Shown one piece after another: positions 1-6,960 of a stretch of 19,114 bases of DNA (position 1 is its first letter; every line of letters starts with the position of its first letter). Made by a program: the position numbers and the translations under genes. The notes under the pieces were generated by a model. That model was not told the DNA's origin and ran no database searches. It saw only the letters and a program-made list of their open reading frames with translations. This DNA is from RBG-16-66-20 sp049651845 (GTDB lineage: Bacteria; Pseudomonadota; Gammaproteobacteria; Burkholderiales; SG8-39), in contig JBASCW010000163.1 of the NCBI GenBank assembly GCA_049651845.1, positions 1 to 19,114 of the forward strand, given 5' to 3'.

Positions 1-301
1 CCTCGGCCGGCGGCAGCGCCGGCAGGGCCTCGGCGGCACCCGCCTCGCCGCCGCCGAGGACGAAAACGGGCAGGTCGCGCCGCCCGGCGCGTGCCTCTTC
101 CGCGCCCTCGGGCCCGCTCATGCCGCCCAGCGCGGCAGCGGTGAAGATCGCATCGGAGGCTTCGCGGTCCAGAAGCCAGAGCGCCTCTTCGCCGCTCGGC
201 ACCACGACGAGGTCGATGCCCTTGCCGGCAAGCGCCTCCTCGAAGCGCTTGCGCACGGCAGCGTCCTCGCCAACCAGCATTACCTTGCGTGCGTCAGCCA
301 T
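1..301 (-). CDS. Receiver-domain-like protein, phospho-acceptor Asp missing (partial)
   Basis: The N-terminal 100 codons are visible; the gene runs off the left edge. The start ATG is preceded by a good Shine-Dalgarno GAGGAG seven bases upstream. Residues 5-63 follow the CheY-like receiver pattern: a hydrophobic first strand, the acidic pair E12-D13, a VVVPSGEEAL helix-2 region, and a GGMSG loop like the usual PGMSG. At the position of the phospho-acceptor Asp (the D of a typical LTD motif) the sequence reads FTA, so A55 replaces it. It starts 39 bases after the multiheme cytochrome gene in the same direction, so the two are probably co-transcribed. A receiver without this Asp would have to signal without phosphorylation, for example by protein contact. 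The output domain, if any, lies outside the window. The receiver call rests on motif pattern only. Confidence 0.6.
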   Translation of the reverse strand, partial: MADARKVMLVGEDAAVRKRFEEALAGKGIDLVVVPSGEEALWLLDREASDAIFTAAALGGMSGPEGAEEARAGRRDLPVFVLGGGEAGAAEALPALPPAE

Positions 302-340
302 CGTGCGTCTCCTCGGTCGGGCGGTGCGCCAGGTTCCGGC

Positions 341-2305
341 TCATGCGGCAGTCATGGTGCGGATCCATCCGCTCATGACGAAGATCAGCAGGATGAGGCC
401 GAACGCAATCAGCGTGAATCCGAGAATTCTCGATCCGAGCCGCATTGGCGCGGACGGCGCGTCCACGAGAAACCTGGAGAGCTCGCCGCTCGCCACCAGG
501 CGCTGGTACTCGAGCGTGTGCTCGCGTGCGAACTCCTCGAGCGGCACCGCGCCGGTGAACATCACCGTGTCGAGCGGGAACTTGTCCGGCCGGAAGTGGT
601 TGTTGAAGAAGTGCACCGTGAACAGGAACACCGCCGCGAGGATCGCCTCTTCCCCGTGCACGATGGTGGCGACGTTGAATAGCCAGCCGGGCAGCACCGA
701 CGCGGTCGCAGCGGGGAACGCCAGCATCATGCCGCTGCCGCCGATGATCGCCATGCCCCAGAACACCGCCCAGTAGTCGAACTTCTCCCAGTAGGTCCAG
801 CGGTCGAACACCGGGCGCGCGCGCAGGCCGAAGAACCACTGGAACATCGCCACCACGTCCTTCGCGTCCTGCAGCGTCGGCACCAGCGACACCGGGCCGA
901 ACCACTGCCAGCCGCGCCAGTTGCGCACGATGCGCGCGACCACGAATACGAGGTGCAAGCCGAAGATGCCCAGCATCAGCGTCGCGGCGACGCGGTGAGC
1001 ATACGCCGCGGCCTGCGGCCCGCCGAACGCCTCCATCACGAGCCTGGAGAACGGGCTGTCGCCGAAGAACACCGACATGCCGGTCAATACCAGCGTCATC
1101 ACGCTGAGCGCGAATACGAGGTGCGCGAGCCGCCACCAGGGGCCGAAGCGCTGGAACTGCTTATCGTCCGGTTGCAGCTTGAGCGTCTCGTCGGGCAGCA
1201 CGTGGGGCCGGCCCTTGCGCGCCTTGCGGTCCTGGTATTCGCGGTAGAACCACAGCGCGGTGTGGGTCCAGAAGAAGAGGAACACGCCGATCAGCAGCCC
1301 GAACATGAACTTGGCCGCGACCCAGACATGGGGGTAGCGGCCGAAATCATGCGTCGTCGCGTGCGGCTCGAAAGTCACGAAGCCGGCGGTCGCGTCCTTG
1401 TGGCACCTCTGGCAGGTGTTCAGACGGTTCTCCGGGTGCACCGTCGAGCCCTTGTCGGCGACGCGCTGGACGGTATGACTGCCGTGGCAGTCATAGCACT
1501 TCGCCGTATACGCATAGCCGAGGCGGTTGACCTGGCCGTGATAGGTGCCGACATAGGACTTGAGGCTGTCGGCGTGGCAGTTGCCGCAATTCTTCACGAT
1601 CGCGAGCCTCGCCGAGTCCCTCGCGGGCGATTCGACGTCGTGCGGGCTGTGGCAGTTCGAGCACACGGCCGCATAGGCGTTCTTGTCCTCGAGCACGGCC
1701 TTGCCGTGCACCGAGGTGGCGTACTCCTCGCGCTGCTTGGCGTGGCACTTGCCGCAGGTGTTCGGCAGGCTCAGGCGCCATTCGGTGCGGCCTTCGCTGT
1801 CCTCGGGATAGACATAGTGGGCATCGTGGCAGCTGTAGCAGGTGGCGTTGGTGCGCGACTGGTCGGCGCGGCTCGGGCGCGCATGGATCGACTTCACGTA
1901 GCGGTCGATCTGCTCGACGACGACGCCGAGCCGCGCGTACTCCTGCTTCGGCCGATTCTCGAGCTGCGCGCTCTTCCACAGGCTCTCGTGGCATTCGACG
2001 CAGCTCACGCGCACCTGGGTGCCGGGCTCGTGCGGGACCGCGGTGATGTTCTTGTGGCACTCGACGCAGGCGCGCTTGCCGTGCACGCTCTTGCCGAACT
2101 TGTCGGCGATCACGTGCAGCTCGCGCGGCTTGCCGTCCGCGCCCGGCACCGAGAAGCCCTCGTTGCCATGGCAGCCGAGGCAGGTGGCGCTGTCCATCAT
2201 CGCCGGATCGGCGTTCGGTTTCTCCGGCACCTGCGCCCTCACCGTCGCCGCCGCGAGGCAAGCCGACGCCGCCACCAGCCATGCAGCGAGCTTTTTGAAC
2301 TGCAT
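341..2305 (-). CDS. Nine-heme cytochrome c fused to membrane cytochrome b (CbcL-like architecture)
   Basis: A 654-residue predicted inner-membrane electron-transfer protein. Residues 1-24 form a Sec signal peptide (cleavage near VRAQ). Nine CXXCH heme-c motifs follow, at C42, C80, C102, C156, C184, C215, C240, C270 and C298, several with SVHG-type histidines as in multiheme cytochromes. The C-terminal half has about six membrane helices (roughly 333-354, 393-414, 439-460, 511-530, 551-568, 626-647) with candidate heme-b histidines H348, H395, H437, H451, H550 and H565. This order, periplasmic nonaheme domain then cytochrome b, is that of Geobacter CbcL, which oxidises menaquinol and feeds extracellular electron transfer. 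Whether this homologue is a quinol oxidase or a quinone reductase cannot be read from the sequence. The start ATG has a GGAGAG ribosome site nine bases upstream. It is divergent from the flavin oxidoreductase gene and shares its upstream region. Confidence 0.85.
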   Translation of the reverse strand: MQFKKLAAWLVAASACLAAATVRAQVPEKPNADPAMMDSATCLGCHGNEGFSVPGADGKPRELHVIADKFGKSVHGKRACVECHKNITAVPHEPGTQVRVSCVECHESLWKSAQLENRPKQEYARLGVVVEQIDRYVKSIHARPSRADQSRTNATCYSCHDAHYVYPEDSEGRTEWRLSLPNTCGKCHAKQREEYATSVHGKAVLEDKNAYAAVCSNCHSPHDVESPARDSARLAIVKNCGNCHADSLKSYVGTYHGQVNRLGYAYTAKCYDCHGSHTVQRVADKGSTVHPENRLNTCQRCHKDATAGFVTFEPHATTHDFGRYPHVWVAAKFMFGLLIGVFLFFWTHTALWFYREYQDRKARKGRPHVLPDETLKLQPDDKQFQRFGPWWRLAHLVFALSVMTLVLTGMSVFFGDSPFSRLVMEAFGGPQAAAYAHRVAATLMLGIFGLHLVFVVARIVRNWRGWQWFGPVSLVPTLQDAKDVVAMFQWFFGLRARPVFDRWTYWEKFDYWAVFWGMAIIGGSGMMLAFPAATASVLPGWLFNVATIVHGEEAILAAVFLFTVHFFNNHFRPDKFPLDTVMFTGAVPLEEFAREHTLEYQRLVASGELSRFLVDAPSAPMRLGSRILGFTLIAFGLILLIFVMSGWIRTMTAA

Positions 2306-2337
2306 CGTGCGCGGCTCTCCCTATCTGGTTGACCTTA

Positions 2338-2352
2338 ACACAGCCGATGTGT
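2338..2352. repeat. Short inverted repeat ACACA-N5-TGTGT upstream of the multiheme gene
   Basis: A perfect 5-base inverted repeat with a 5-base spacer, lying 33-47 bases upstream of the multiheme cytochrome start. By position it could be an operator, but it resembles no site I can name, and a repeat this short may be chance. Confidence 0.25.
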
Positions 2353-2378
2353 GACGGTCTTTTCGATGTCGGAACGCC

Positions 2379-2384
2379 ATTGTA
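2379..2384 (-). promoter_or_regulatory. Possible -10 element for the multiheme cytochrome gene
   Basis: On the minus strand this reads TACAAT, one mismatch from TATAAT. Transcription would begin near 2371-2372, giving a leader of about 66 bases. The FNR-like box at 2426-2439 would then be centred at about -60.5 to -61.5, the classical class I distance for FNR/CRP activators. No good -35 hexamer is seen, as expected of an activator-dependent promoter. Inference from spacing only. Confidence 0.35.
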
Positions 2385-2425
2385 GTGAGGCGCGCGCAGG
2401 CTCGCCCGCGCGCACCGCTGTCCGG

Positions 2426-2439
2426 TTGACATGGATCAA
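2426..2439 (+). promoter_or_regulatory. FNR/Dnr-type box before the flavin oxidoreductase gene
   Basis: TTGAC-ATGG-ATCAA matches the FNR/Dnr consensus TTGAT-N4-ATCAA with one mismatch. Its centre is 41.5 bases upstream of the A of the start codon at 2474, the class II activator distance if transcription starts on that A. It may also serve the divergent multiheme cytochrome gene from a class I position. Confidence 0.75.
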
Positions 2440-2460
2440 GTCGCAGATCGCGCGCGTCCG

Positions 2461-2466
2461 TAGCAT
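2461..2466 (+). promoter_or_regulatory. -10 element TAGCAT of the flavin oxidoreductase gene
   Basis: TAGCAT lies 21 bases after the FNR-like box and 7 bases before the start ATG. The same hexamer at nearly the same spacing precedes ubiU. No Shine-Dalgarno sequence lies between it and the ATG, so a leaderless transcript is predicted. Confidence 0.5.
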
Positions 2467-2473
2467 CCCCCCG

Positions 2474-3589
2474 ATGCTCAAGATTCGCGGCCGCGAAGCC
2501 CGCCCGCTCGTGCAGGGCGGCATGGGTGTCGGCGTATCGGCGCACCGCCTGGCGGGCGCCGTCGCGCGCGAAGGCTGCGTCGGCACCATCTCCAGCGTCG
2601 ACCTGCGCCGGCTGCACCCGGACCTGATGCACGCGACCGGGCGCTCGCGCGATCGGCAGGCGATCGAGGCGGCGAACCTGACCGCGCTCGACCGCGAGAT
2701 CCATGCGGCGCGCGACATCGCGGGCGGCCGCGGCATGATCGCCGTCAACGTGATGCGCGCGGTATCGCAATACCCCGACTACGTGCGCCAGGCCTGCAGG
2801 AGCGGCGCCGACGCCATCGTCGTCGGCGCCGGGCTGCCCTTCGACCTGCCCGAGCTCACGGCCGACTGGCCCGAGGTGGCGCTGATCCCGATCCTGTCCG
2901 AGGCGCGCGCGATCGGCCTGGTGCTGAAGAAATGGCAGCGCAAGGGACGCCTGCCCGACGCGATCGTGATCGAGCATCCGCGCTACGCCGGCGGCCACCT
3001 GGGCGCGGCGAAGCTCGACGAAGTCGGCGACGCGCGCTTCGACTTCGCGCAGGTGCTGCCCGCCGCGCAGCGCCTGTTCGAGCAGATGGGCATCGCGCCG
3101 ATTCCGATCATCGTCGCCGGCGGCATCAATTCGCCCGCGCGCGTGCGCGAGGCGCTCGCGCTGGGCGCCGCGGCCGTGCAGGTCGGCACGCCGTTCGCCG
3201 TGACCGAGGAGGGCGACGCGCACCCGAACTTCAAGCGCGTGCTCGCCGGCGCGCAGGCCGGGGACATCGTCACCTTCATGAGCGTCGCCGGGCTGCCGGC
3301 GCGCGCGGTGCGCACGCCCTGGCTGAAGGGCTACCTCGAGAAGGAAGCCGTGCTGCAGCGGCGCGCCAGGCGGCGGCGCGAGTGCACGCTCGGCTGGGAT
3401 TGCCTGGCGCAGTGCGGGCTGCGCGACGGCCGGCCCGGCATGGGCCAGTTCTGCATCGACCACCACCTCGCCGCGGCGTGGCGCGGCGACGTGCAACACG
3501 GCCTGTTCTTCCGCGGTTCCGAGCCGGTGCCGTTCGGCGCCGACATCCGGCCCGTGCGCGACCTCGCCGAACACCTGCTCGCGGCCTAG
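2474..3589 (+). CDS. FMN-dependent oxidoreductase, nitronate monooxygenase/FabK-like family
   Basis: A 371-residue TIM-barrel flavoprotein. Family marks are QGGMGVGVS near residue 14, the catalytic-type histidine in YAGGHLG (H175), the FMN phosphate-binding strands IIVAGGINS (213-220) and GAAAVQVGT (231-239), and a C-terminal cysteine group C304, C310, C314, C327 (CTLGWDC, QCG, QFC). Such a group occurs in one branch of this family and might bind metal or an Fe-S cluster. Annotated relatives oxidise nitronates with O2, but that is hard to reconcile with the FNR-like box directly upstream; an anaerobic reductase role is equally possible. The start ATG was chosen because family homology begins at once, the upstream extension is unlike the family, and box and -10 spacing point to it. 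No ribosome site is visible. pfkA follows after 51 bases. Confidence 0.8.
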   Translation: MLKIRGREARPLVQGGMGVGVSAHRLAGAVAREGCVGTISSVDLRRLHPDLMHATGRSRDRQAIEAANLTALDREIHAARDIAGGRGMIAVNVMRAVSQYPDYVRQACRSGADAIVVGAGLPFDLPELTADWPEVALIPILSEARAIGLVLKKWQRKGRLPDAIVIEHPRYAGGHLGAAKLDEVGDARFDFAQVLPAAQRLFEQMGIAPIPIIVAGGINSPARVREALALGAAAVQVGTPFAVTEEGDAHPNFKRVLAGAQAGDIVTFMSVAGLPARAVRTPWLKGYLEKEAVLQRRARRRRECTLGWDCLAQCGLRDGRPGMGQFCIDHHLAAAWRGDVQHGLFFRGSEPVPFGADIRPVRDLAEHLLAA

Positions 3590-3640
3590 CGGAAACTCTG
3601 TACCATCGGGACGGTTGCGTCCTGTTTCCCTGGGTTGCGC

Positions 3641-4612
3641 ATGAGCCTGAAGTCCCTCGCAGTGCTTACCGGCGGCGGCGACGCGCCGGGCATGAACGCG
3701 GCCGTGCGTGCCGTGGTGCGGGCCGCGCTGGGCGGCGGCCTGAAGGCGTACGGCATCCAGCATGCCTTCGAGGGCCTCGCGCAGGGCGAGATCCGCGAGC
3801 TCGGCGCGCGCGACGTGGGCGGCATCCTGCAGCGCGGCGGCACGGTGCTGCAGACCGCGCGCTACCCCGATTTCGCCAAGCCCGAGGTGCAGCAGGCGGC
3901 GCTGCGCCTGCTGCGCGGGCGCGGCCTGGAGGCGCTGGTGGCGATCGGCGGCGACGGCACCATGCGCGGCGCGCTCGCGCTGCACCGGCTCGGCTTCCCC
4001 GTGGTGGGCATCCCGGCCTCGATCGACAACGACGTCTACGGCACCGACATGGCGATCGGCGTGGACACCGCGCTCAACACCATTCTCGAGGCGATCGACA
4101 AGCTGCGCGACACCGCGTCCTCGCACCGGCGCGCGTTCATCGTCGAGACCATGGGCCGGCACTGCGGGCACCTCGCGCTGATGTCCGGGATCACCAGCGG
4201 CGCCGAGATGACGCTGATACCGGAGCAGGAGACGAGCGCCGAGGAGGTCGCGGCCGCCGTGCGCAGCGCGCACGAGCGCGGCAAGACGCACGCCATCATC
4301 GTGGTGTCCGAGGGCGCGAAGCTGCGCGCCAGCGCGCTCAAGGCGCAGCTCGACGCGATGCGCCTGGGCTTCGGCTTTCGCGTCACGATCCTCGGCCACG
4401 TGCAGCGCGGCGGCGCGCCGAGCGCCTGGGACCGCCTGCTCGCCGCGCGCCTGGGCGTCGCCGCGGTCGAGCGCCTGCTCGCGGGCGAGAGCGGCGTCAT
4501 GGTCGGCCTGCGCGCGCCCCAGGTCGTGAACGTGCCGCTGGAGGATGCGGGCACGCGCCAGCGCGCGCCCGACATGGAGTATTACCGCATGGCGGCCATG
4601 CTCGCCAGGTAG
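3641..4612 (+). CDS. pfkA: 6-phosphofructokinase, ATP-dependent type
   Basis: A 323-residue cytoplasmic enzyme that phosphorylates fructose 6-phosphate to fructose 1,6-bisphosphate. Diagnostic motifs are TGGGDAPGMNAAVR at the N-terminus, IGGDGTMRGA (102-111), PASIDNDVYGTD (125-136) with the catalytic Asp D129, ETMGRHCGHLAL (169-180) and TILGHVQRGG near 246. Glycine after GGD (G106, where pyrophosphate-dependent enzymes have Asp) indicates ATP as phosphate donor. The ATG is preferred over the TTG two codons upstream because the family begins MxxLAVLTGGG; no strong ribosome site is visible for either. The 3' end overlaps the convergent cobA gene by 31 bases. It has no obvious functional tie to the nitrite reductase genes. 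Confidence 0.9.
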   Translation: MSLKSLAVLTGGGDAPGMNAAVRAVVRAALGGGLKAYGIQHAFEGLAQGEIRELGARDVGGILQRGGTVLQTARYPDFAKPEVQQAALRLLRGRGLEALVAIGGDGTMRGALALHRLGFPVVGIPASIDNDVYGTDMAIGVDTALNTILEAIDKLRDTASSHRRAFIVETMGRHCGHLALMSGITSGAEMTLIPEQETSAEEVAAAVRSAHERGKTHAIIVVSEGAKLRASALKAQLDAMRLGFGFRVTILGHVQRGGAPSAWDRLLAARLGVAAVERLLAGESGVMVGLRAPQVVNVPLEDAGTRQRAPDMEYYRMAAMLAR

Positions 4613-5409
4613 CCCGTTTCCGACTGCGGGCGGAACCACGAGAGCCGGTCGCGCAGGCGCACCACCTCGCCGATGATCACGAGCGCCGGGGGACGCACGC
4701 GCGCCTTTTCCGCGAGCGACGCGAGCGTGCCGAGACTGCCGGTGATGACGCGCTGGCGCGCCGTGGTACCCTGTTCCACGATGGCGGCAGGCATCGCCTG
4801 CGCCTGGCCGTGCCGGAGCAGCTGCCGGCACAGGGTCGCGAGGCCGTGCACGCCCATGTAGATCACCAGGGTCTGGCGCGGCCGCGCGAGCGCATCCCAG
4901 TCCAGTTCGAGCGCGCCGTCCTTGCAATGGCCGGTCACGAAGACGCACGATTGCGCGAAATCGCGATGCGTGAGGGGGATGCCGGCGTACGCGGCGACGC
5001 CGGACGCTGCCGTGATGCCCGGGACGACCTCGAATGCGATGCCGTGGCCGGCGAGCGCCTCGATTTCCTCGCCGCCCCGGCCGAAGATGTACGGGTCGCC
5101 GCCCTTGAGGCGCACCACCTGCTTGCCCGCCTTCGCCAGCCGCAGCATCAGCGCATTGATCTTGCGCTGCTCGAGCGCGTGGTTGTCGCGCTGCTTGCCG
5201 ACATAGATGCGCTCTGCGGCGGGCCGCGCGAGCTCGACGATCGCCGGCGCCACCAGGTGGTCGTAGAGGATGACATCGGCCGCCTGCAGGACACGCAGGG
5301 CGCGCAGCGTCAGCAGTTCCGGATTTCCGGGGCCGCCGCCCACGAGGTACACGGTGCCGGGCAAAGCGCGCCGGCCCGGCCGCGAGGGGACGCGTCGCAT
5401 ACCCGTCAT
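4582..5409 (-). CDS. nirE: Uroporphyrinogen-III C-methyltransferase (CobA/NirE)
   Basis: A 275-residue SAM-dependent methyltransferase that converts uroporphyrinogen III to precorrin-2, the first committed step towards siroheme and heme d1. Visible family motifs are the SAM loop VYLVGGGPGNPE (20-31), VRLKGGDPYIFGRGGEE (99-115), PGITAASGVAAYAGIPLTHR (130-149) and MGVHGL. It lacks the CysG oxidase/ferrochelatase domain, so it is the monofunctional form. It is divergent from nirC with one FNR-like box between them, which supports the nirE role. The ATG at 5409 was chosen by box spacing (-40.5); a second ATG three codons on is possible. TAAGGT just upstream can be read as a -10 element or, as AAGGTG, as a ribosome site. 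The 3' end runs 31 bases into pfkA. Confidence 0.9.
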   Translation of the reverse strand: MTGMRRVPSRPGRRALPGTVYLVGGGPGNPELLTLRALRVLQAADVILYDHLVAPAIVELARPAAERIYVGKQRDNHALEQRKINALMLRLAKAGKQVVRLKGGDPYIFGRGGEEIEALAGHGIAFEVVPGITAASGVAAYAGIPLTHRDFAQSCVFVTGHCKDGALELDWDALARPRQTLVIYMGVHGLATLCRQLLRHGQAQAMPAAIVEQGTTARQRVITGSLGTLASLAEKARVRPPALVIIGEVVRLRDRLSWFRPQSETGYLASMAAMR

Positions 5410-5415
5410 CGGGGC

Positions 5416-5421
5416 ACCTTA
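5416..5421 (-). promoter_or_regulatory. Possible -10 element of nirE/cobA
   Basis: The minus strand reads TAAGGT, 21 bases from the FNR-like box and 6 bases before the ATG. It overlaps AAGGTG, which could instead be a Shine-Dalgarno sequence; sequence alone does not decide between them. Confidence 0.4.
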
Positions 5422-5442
5422 GCGCGCAGCAGGCCGAAGCGT

Positions 5443-5456
5443 TTGATCTAGGTTAA
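5443..5456. promoter_or_regulatory. FNR/Dnr-like box shared by nirE/cobA and nirC
   Basis: TTGAT-CTAG-GTTAA: one perfect half-site and one with two mismatches. The centre is 40.5 bases from the start codons of both divergent genes (5409 minus, 5490 plus), so one box sits symmetrically between the two arms of the heme d1 pathway. The hexamer in the -10 place of nirC (CACGCT, 5478-5483) is poor; that of cobA is better. Confidence 0.6.
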
Positions 5457-5489
5457 GGCCGGCGCCGCAGTCTGCGGCACGCTCGCCGG

Positions 5490-5819
5490 ATGGTAAATCG
5501 AGCGTTGATGGCCGTGCTCTGCCTTGCTGCCTGGGGGGCCGCCGGTGCCGCGGCGGATGCGCCTGCCGAGGAGCGCCGCCGGCAGCTGCTCGAGCTGGTT
5601 CGCCAGGATTGCGGCGCCTGCCACGGCCTGACGCTGAAGGGGGGCTTGGGCCCGGACCTGCGGCCGTCCGCCTTGGCGCACAAGGATCCGGAACAGCTGC
5701 GCTTCGTCGTGCTGCACGGCCGCCGCGGCACCGCCATGCCGCCGTGGAGCCGGTTCCTGACCGAGGCCGAGGCCAGTTGGGTCGTCGAAGCGCTACGCCG
5801 GGGACTGCCGCGTGAATAG
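5490..5819 (+). CDS. nirC: NirC, small periplasmic c-type cytochrome (c55x)
   Basis: A 109-residue secreted monoheme cytochrome. Residues 1-23 are a Sec signal peptide ending near GAAAADA. The heme site is C41-G-A-C-H45 and the likely axial Met is M83 in GTAMPPW. NirC proteins sit first in many heme d1 operons; a role in transferring electrons during d1 maturation or to NirS has been proposed for the family. No Shine-Dalgarno sequence precedes the ATG, and the FNR-like box is centred at -40.5, so a near-leaderless mRNA is possible; M7 is an alternative start. It overlaps nirF by 8 bases. Confidence 0.88.
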   Translation: MVNRALMAVLCLAAWGAAGAAADAPAEERRRQLLELVRQDCGACHGLTLKGGLGPDLRPSALAHKDPEQLRFVVLHGRRGTAMPPWSRFLTEAEASWVVEALRRGLPRE

Positions 5820-6960
5820 GGCATGGCTCTGCGCGGGCCTGCTGCTGGTCGGCGCCTGCGCGCAGCCGGCGCTGCGCGGCACCGGCGACCTGGGCCTGAT
5901 CGTCGAACGCGCCGCCGGGCGGCTGAAGCTGATCGAGACTTCCGGCCGCAGCGAGCTCGCGAGCATCGAAGGGCTCGGCGACCTGTCGCATGCCTCGGCC
6001 GTGTACTCGCGCGATGGCCGCCACGCCTACGTCTTCGGCCGCGACGGCGGCCTGTCCAAGGTCGACCTGCTGCGCGCCAAAGTGGAGCGGCGCATCCTGC
6101 AGGCGGGCAATTCGATCGGCGGGGCGATTTCCCAGGACGGGCGCCTGATCGCGGTGGCCAACTACGAGCCGGGCGGCGTGCGCCTGTTCGACGCCGCGAC
6201 GCTCGAGCCGCTCGCCGAGGTGCCGACCGGGTCGAAAGTGGTCGGCATCACCGACGCGTCCGGCAACCGCTTTGTCTTCAGCCTGTTCGAGGCGGGGGAG
6301 ATCTGGATCGTCGACGCAAGCGCGCCGCGCGCGCCGCGCGTGCAGAGGATCCGCGACGTGGGCAAGCTGCCCTACGACGGCTTCGCCACGCCCGACGGAC
6401 GCCACTACATCGCCGGCCTTTTCGGCGAAGACGGGCTTGCGCTGGTCGACTTGTGGAACCCGGAGGCGGGCGCGCGCCGCATCCTGCAGGGCTATGGCCG
6501 CGGCGCCGAACCGATGCCAGTCTACAAGATGCCGCACCTGCGCGGCTGGGCCGTCGCCGGCGGCCTCGCCGTGCTGCCCGCGATCGGGCGCAACGAAGTG
6601 CTGCTGGTGGACACCGCCACCTGGCAGGAGGCGGGGCGCATCGCCGTGCACGGACAGCCGGTGTTCGCGATCGCGCAGCCCGGCGGGCGGCGCGTCTGGG
6701 TCAACTTCGCGTTCCCGGACAACGACACCGTCCAGGTCATCGATCTGCCGAGCCGGCGCATCGTCAAGGTGCTCAAGCCCGGGCGCGCGGTGCTGCACAT
6801 GGAGTTCACGGCGCGCGGCGAACAGGTCTGGATTTCCTCGCGCGACGACGACGCGGTGATCGTCTACGATCCGGCTTCGTTCGCGGAGCTCGCGCGCATC
6901 CGCGCCGAGAAGCCGAGCGGCATCTTTCTCGCCAGCCGCGCGTTCATGACCGGATTCTGA
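5812..6960 (+). CDS. nirF: NirF, heme d1 biosynthesis protein (lipoprotein)
   Basis: A 382-residue periplasmic protein with the eight-bladed d1-type beta-propeller fold expected from its homology to the NirS d1 domain. It acts in a late step of heme d1 formation. The N-terminus is a lipoprotein signal, LLVGAC, with C16 as the lipidated cysteine, so it should be membrane-anchored on the periplasmic side. The segment SHASAVYSRDGRHAYVFGRDG (59-79) lines up with NirS around its proximal heme d1 histidine and puts H60 in that place. The start is GTG, overlapping the nirC stop, which indicates translational coupling. Its last base is the first base of nirD-L. Confidence 0.92.
   Translation: MNRAWLCAGLLLVGACAQPALRGTGDLGLIVERAAGRLKLIETSGRSELASIEGLGDLSHASAVYSRDGRHAYVFGRDGGLSKVDLLRAKVERRILQAGNSIGGAISQDGRLIAVANYEPGGVRLFDAATLEPLAEVPTGSKVVGITDASGNRFVFSLFEAGEIWIVDASAPRAPRVQRIRDVGKLPYDGFATPDGRHYIAGLFGEDGLALVDLWNPEAGARRILQGYGRGAEPMPVYKMPHLRGWAVAGGLAVLPAIGRNEVLLVDTATWQEAGRIAVHGQPVFAIAQPGGRRVWVNFAFPDNDTVQVIDLPSRRIVKVLKPGRAVLHMEFTARGEQVWISSRDDDAVIVYDPASFAELARIRAEKPSGIFLASRAFMTGF

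Noticed and set aside
120..776. Plus-strand open frame of 218 codons opposite the receiver and multiheme genes
   Set aside because: It lies antisense to well supported coding sequence, is rich in Ser/Arg/Ala as expected of a shadow frame in GC-rich DNA, and has no recognisable domain.
2326..2341. GGTTGACCTTAACACA as a second FNR box before the multiheme gene
   Set aside because: Only the left half resembles TTGAT; the right half ACACA does not match ATCAA.
2321..4948. Minus-strand open frame of 875 codons opposite the flavin oxidoreductase and pfkA
   Set aside because: The length comes from high GC content; the translation is Arg/Ala/Gly/His-rich without any domain, and the opposite strand encodes clear enzymes.
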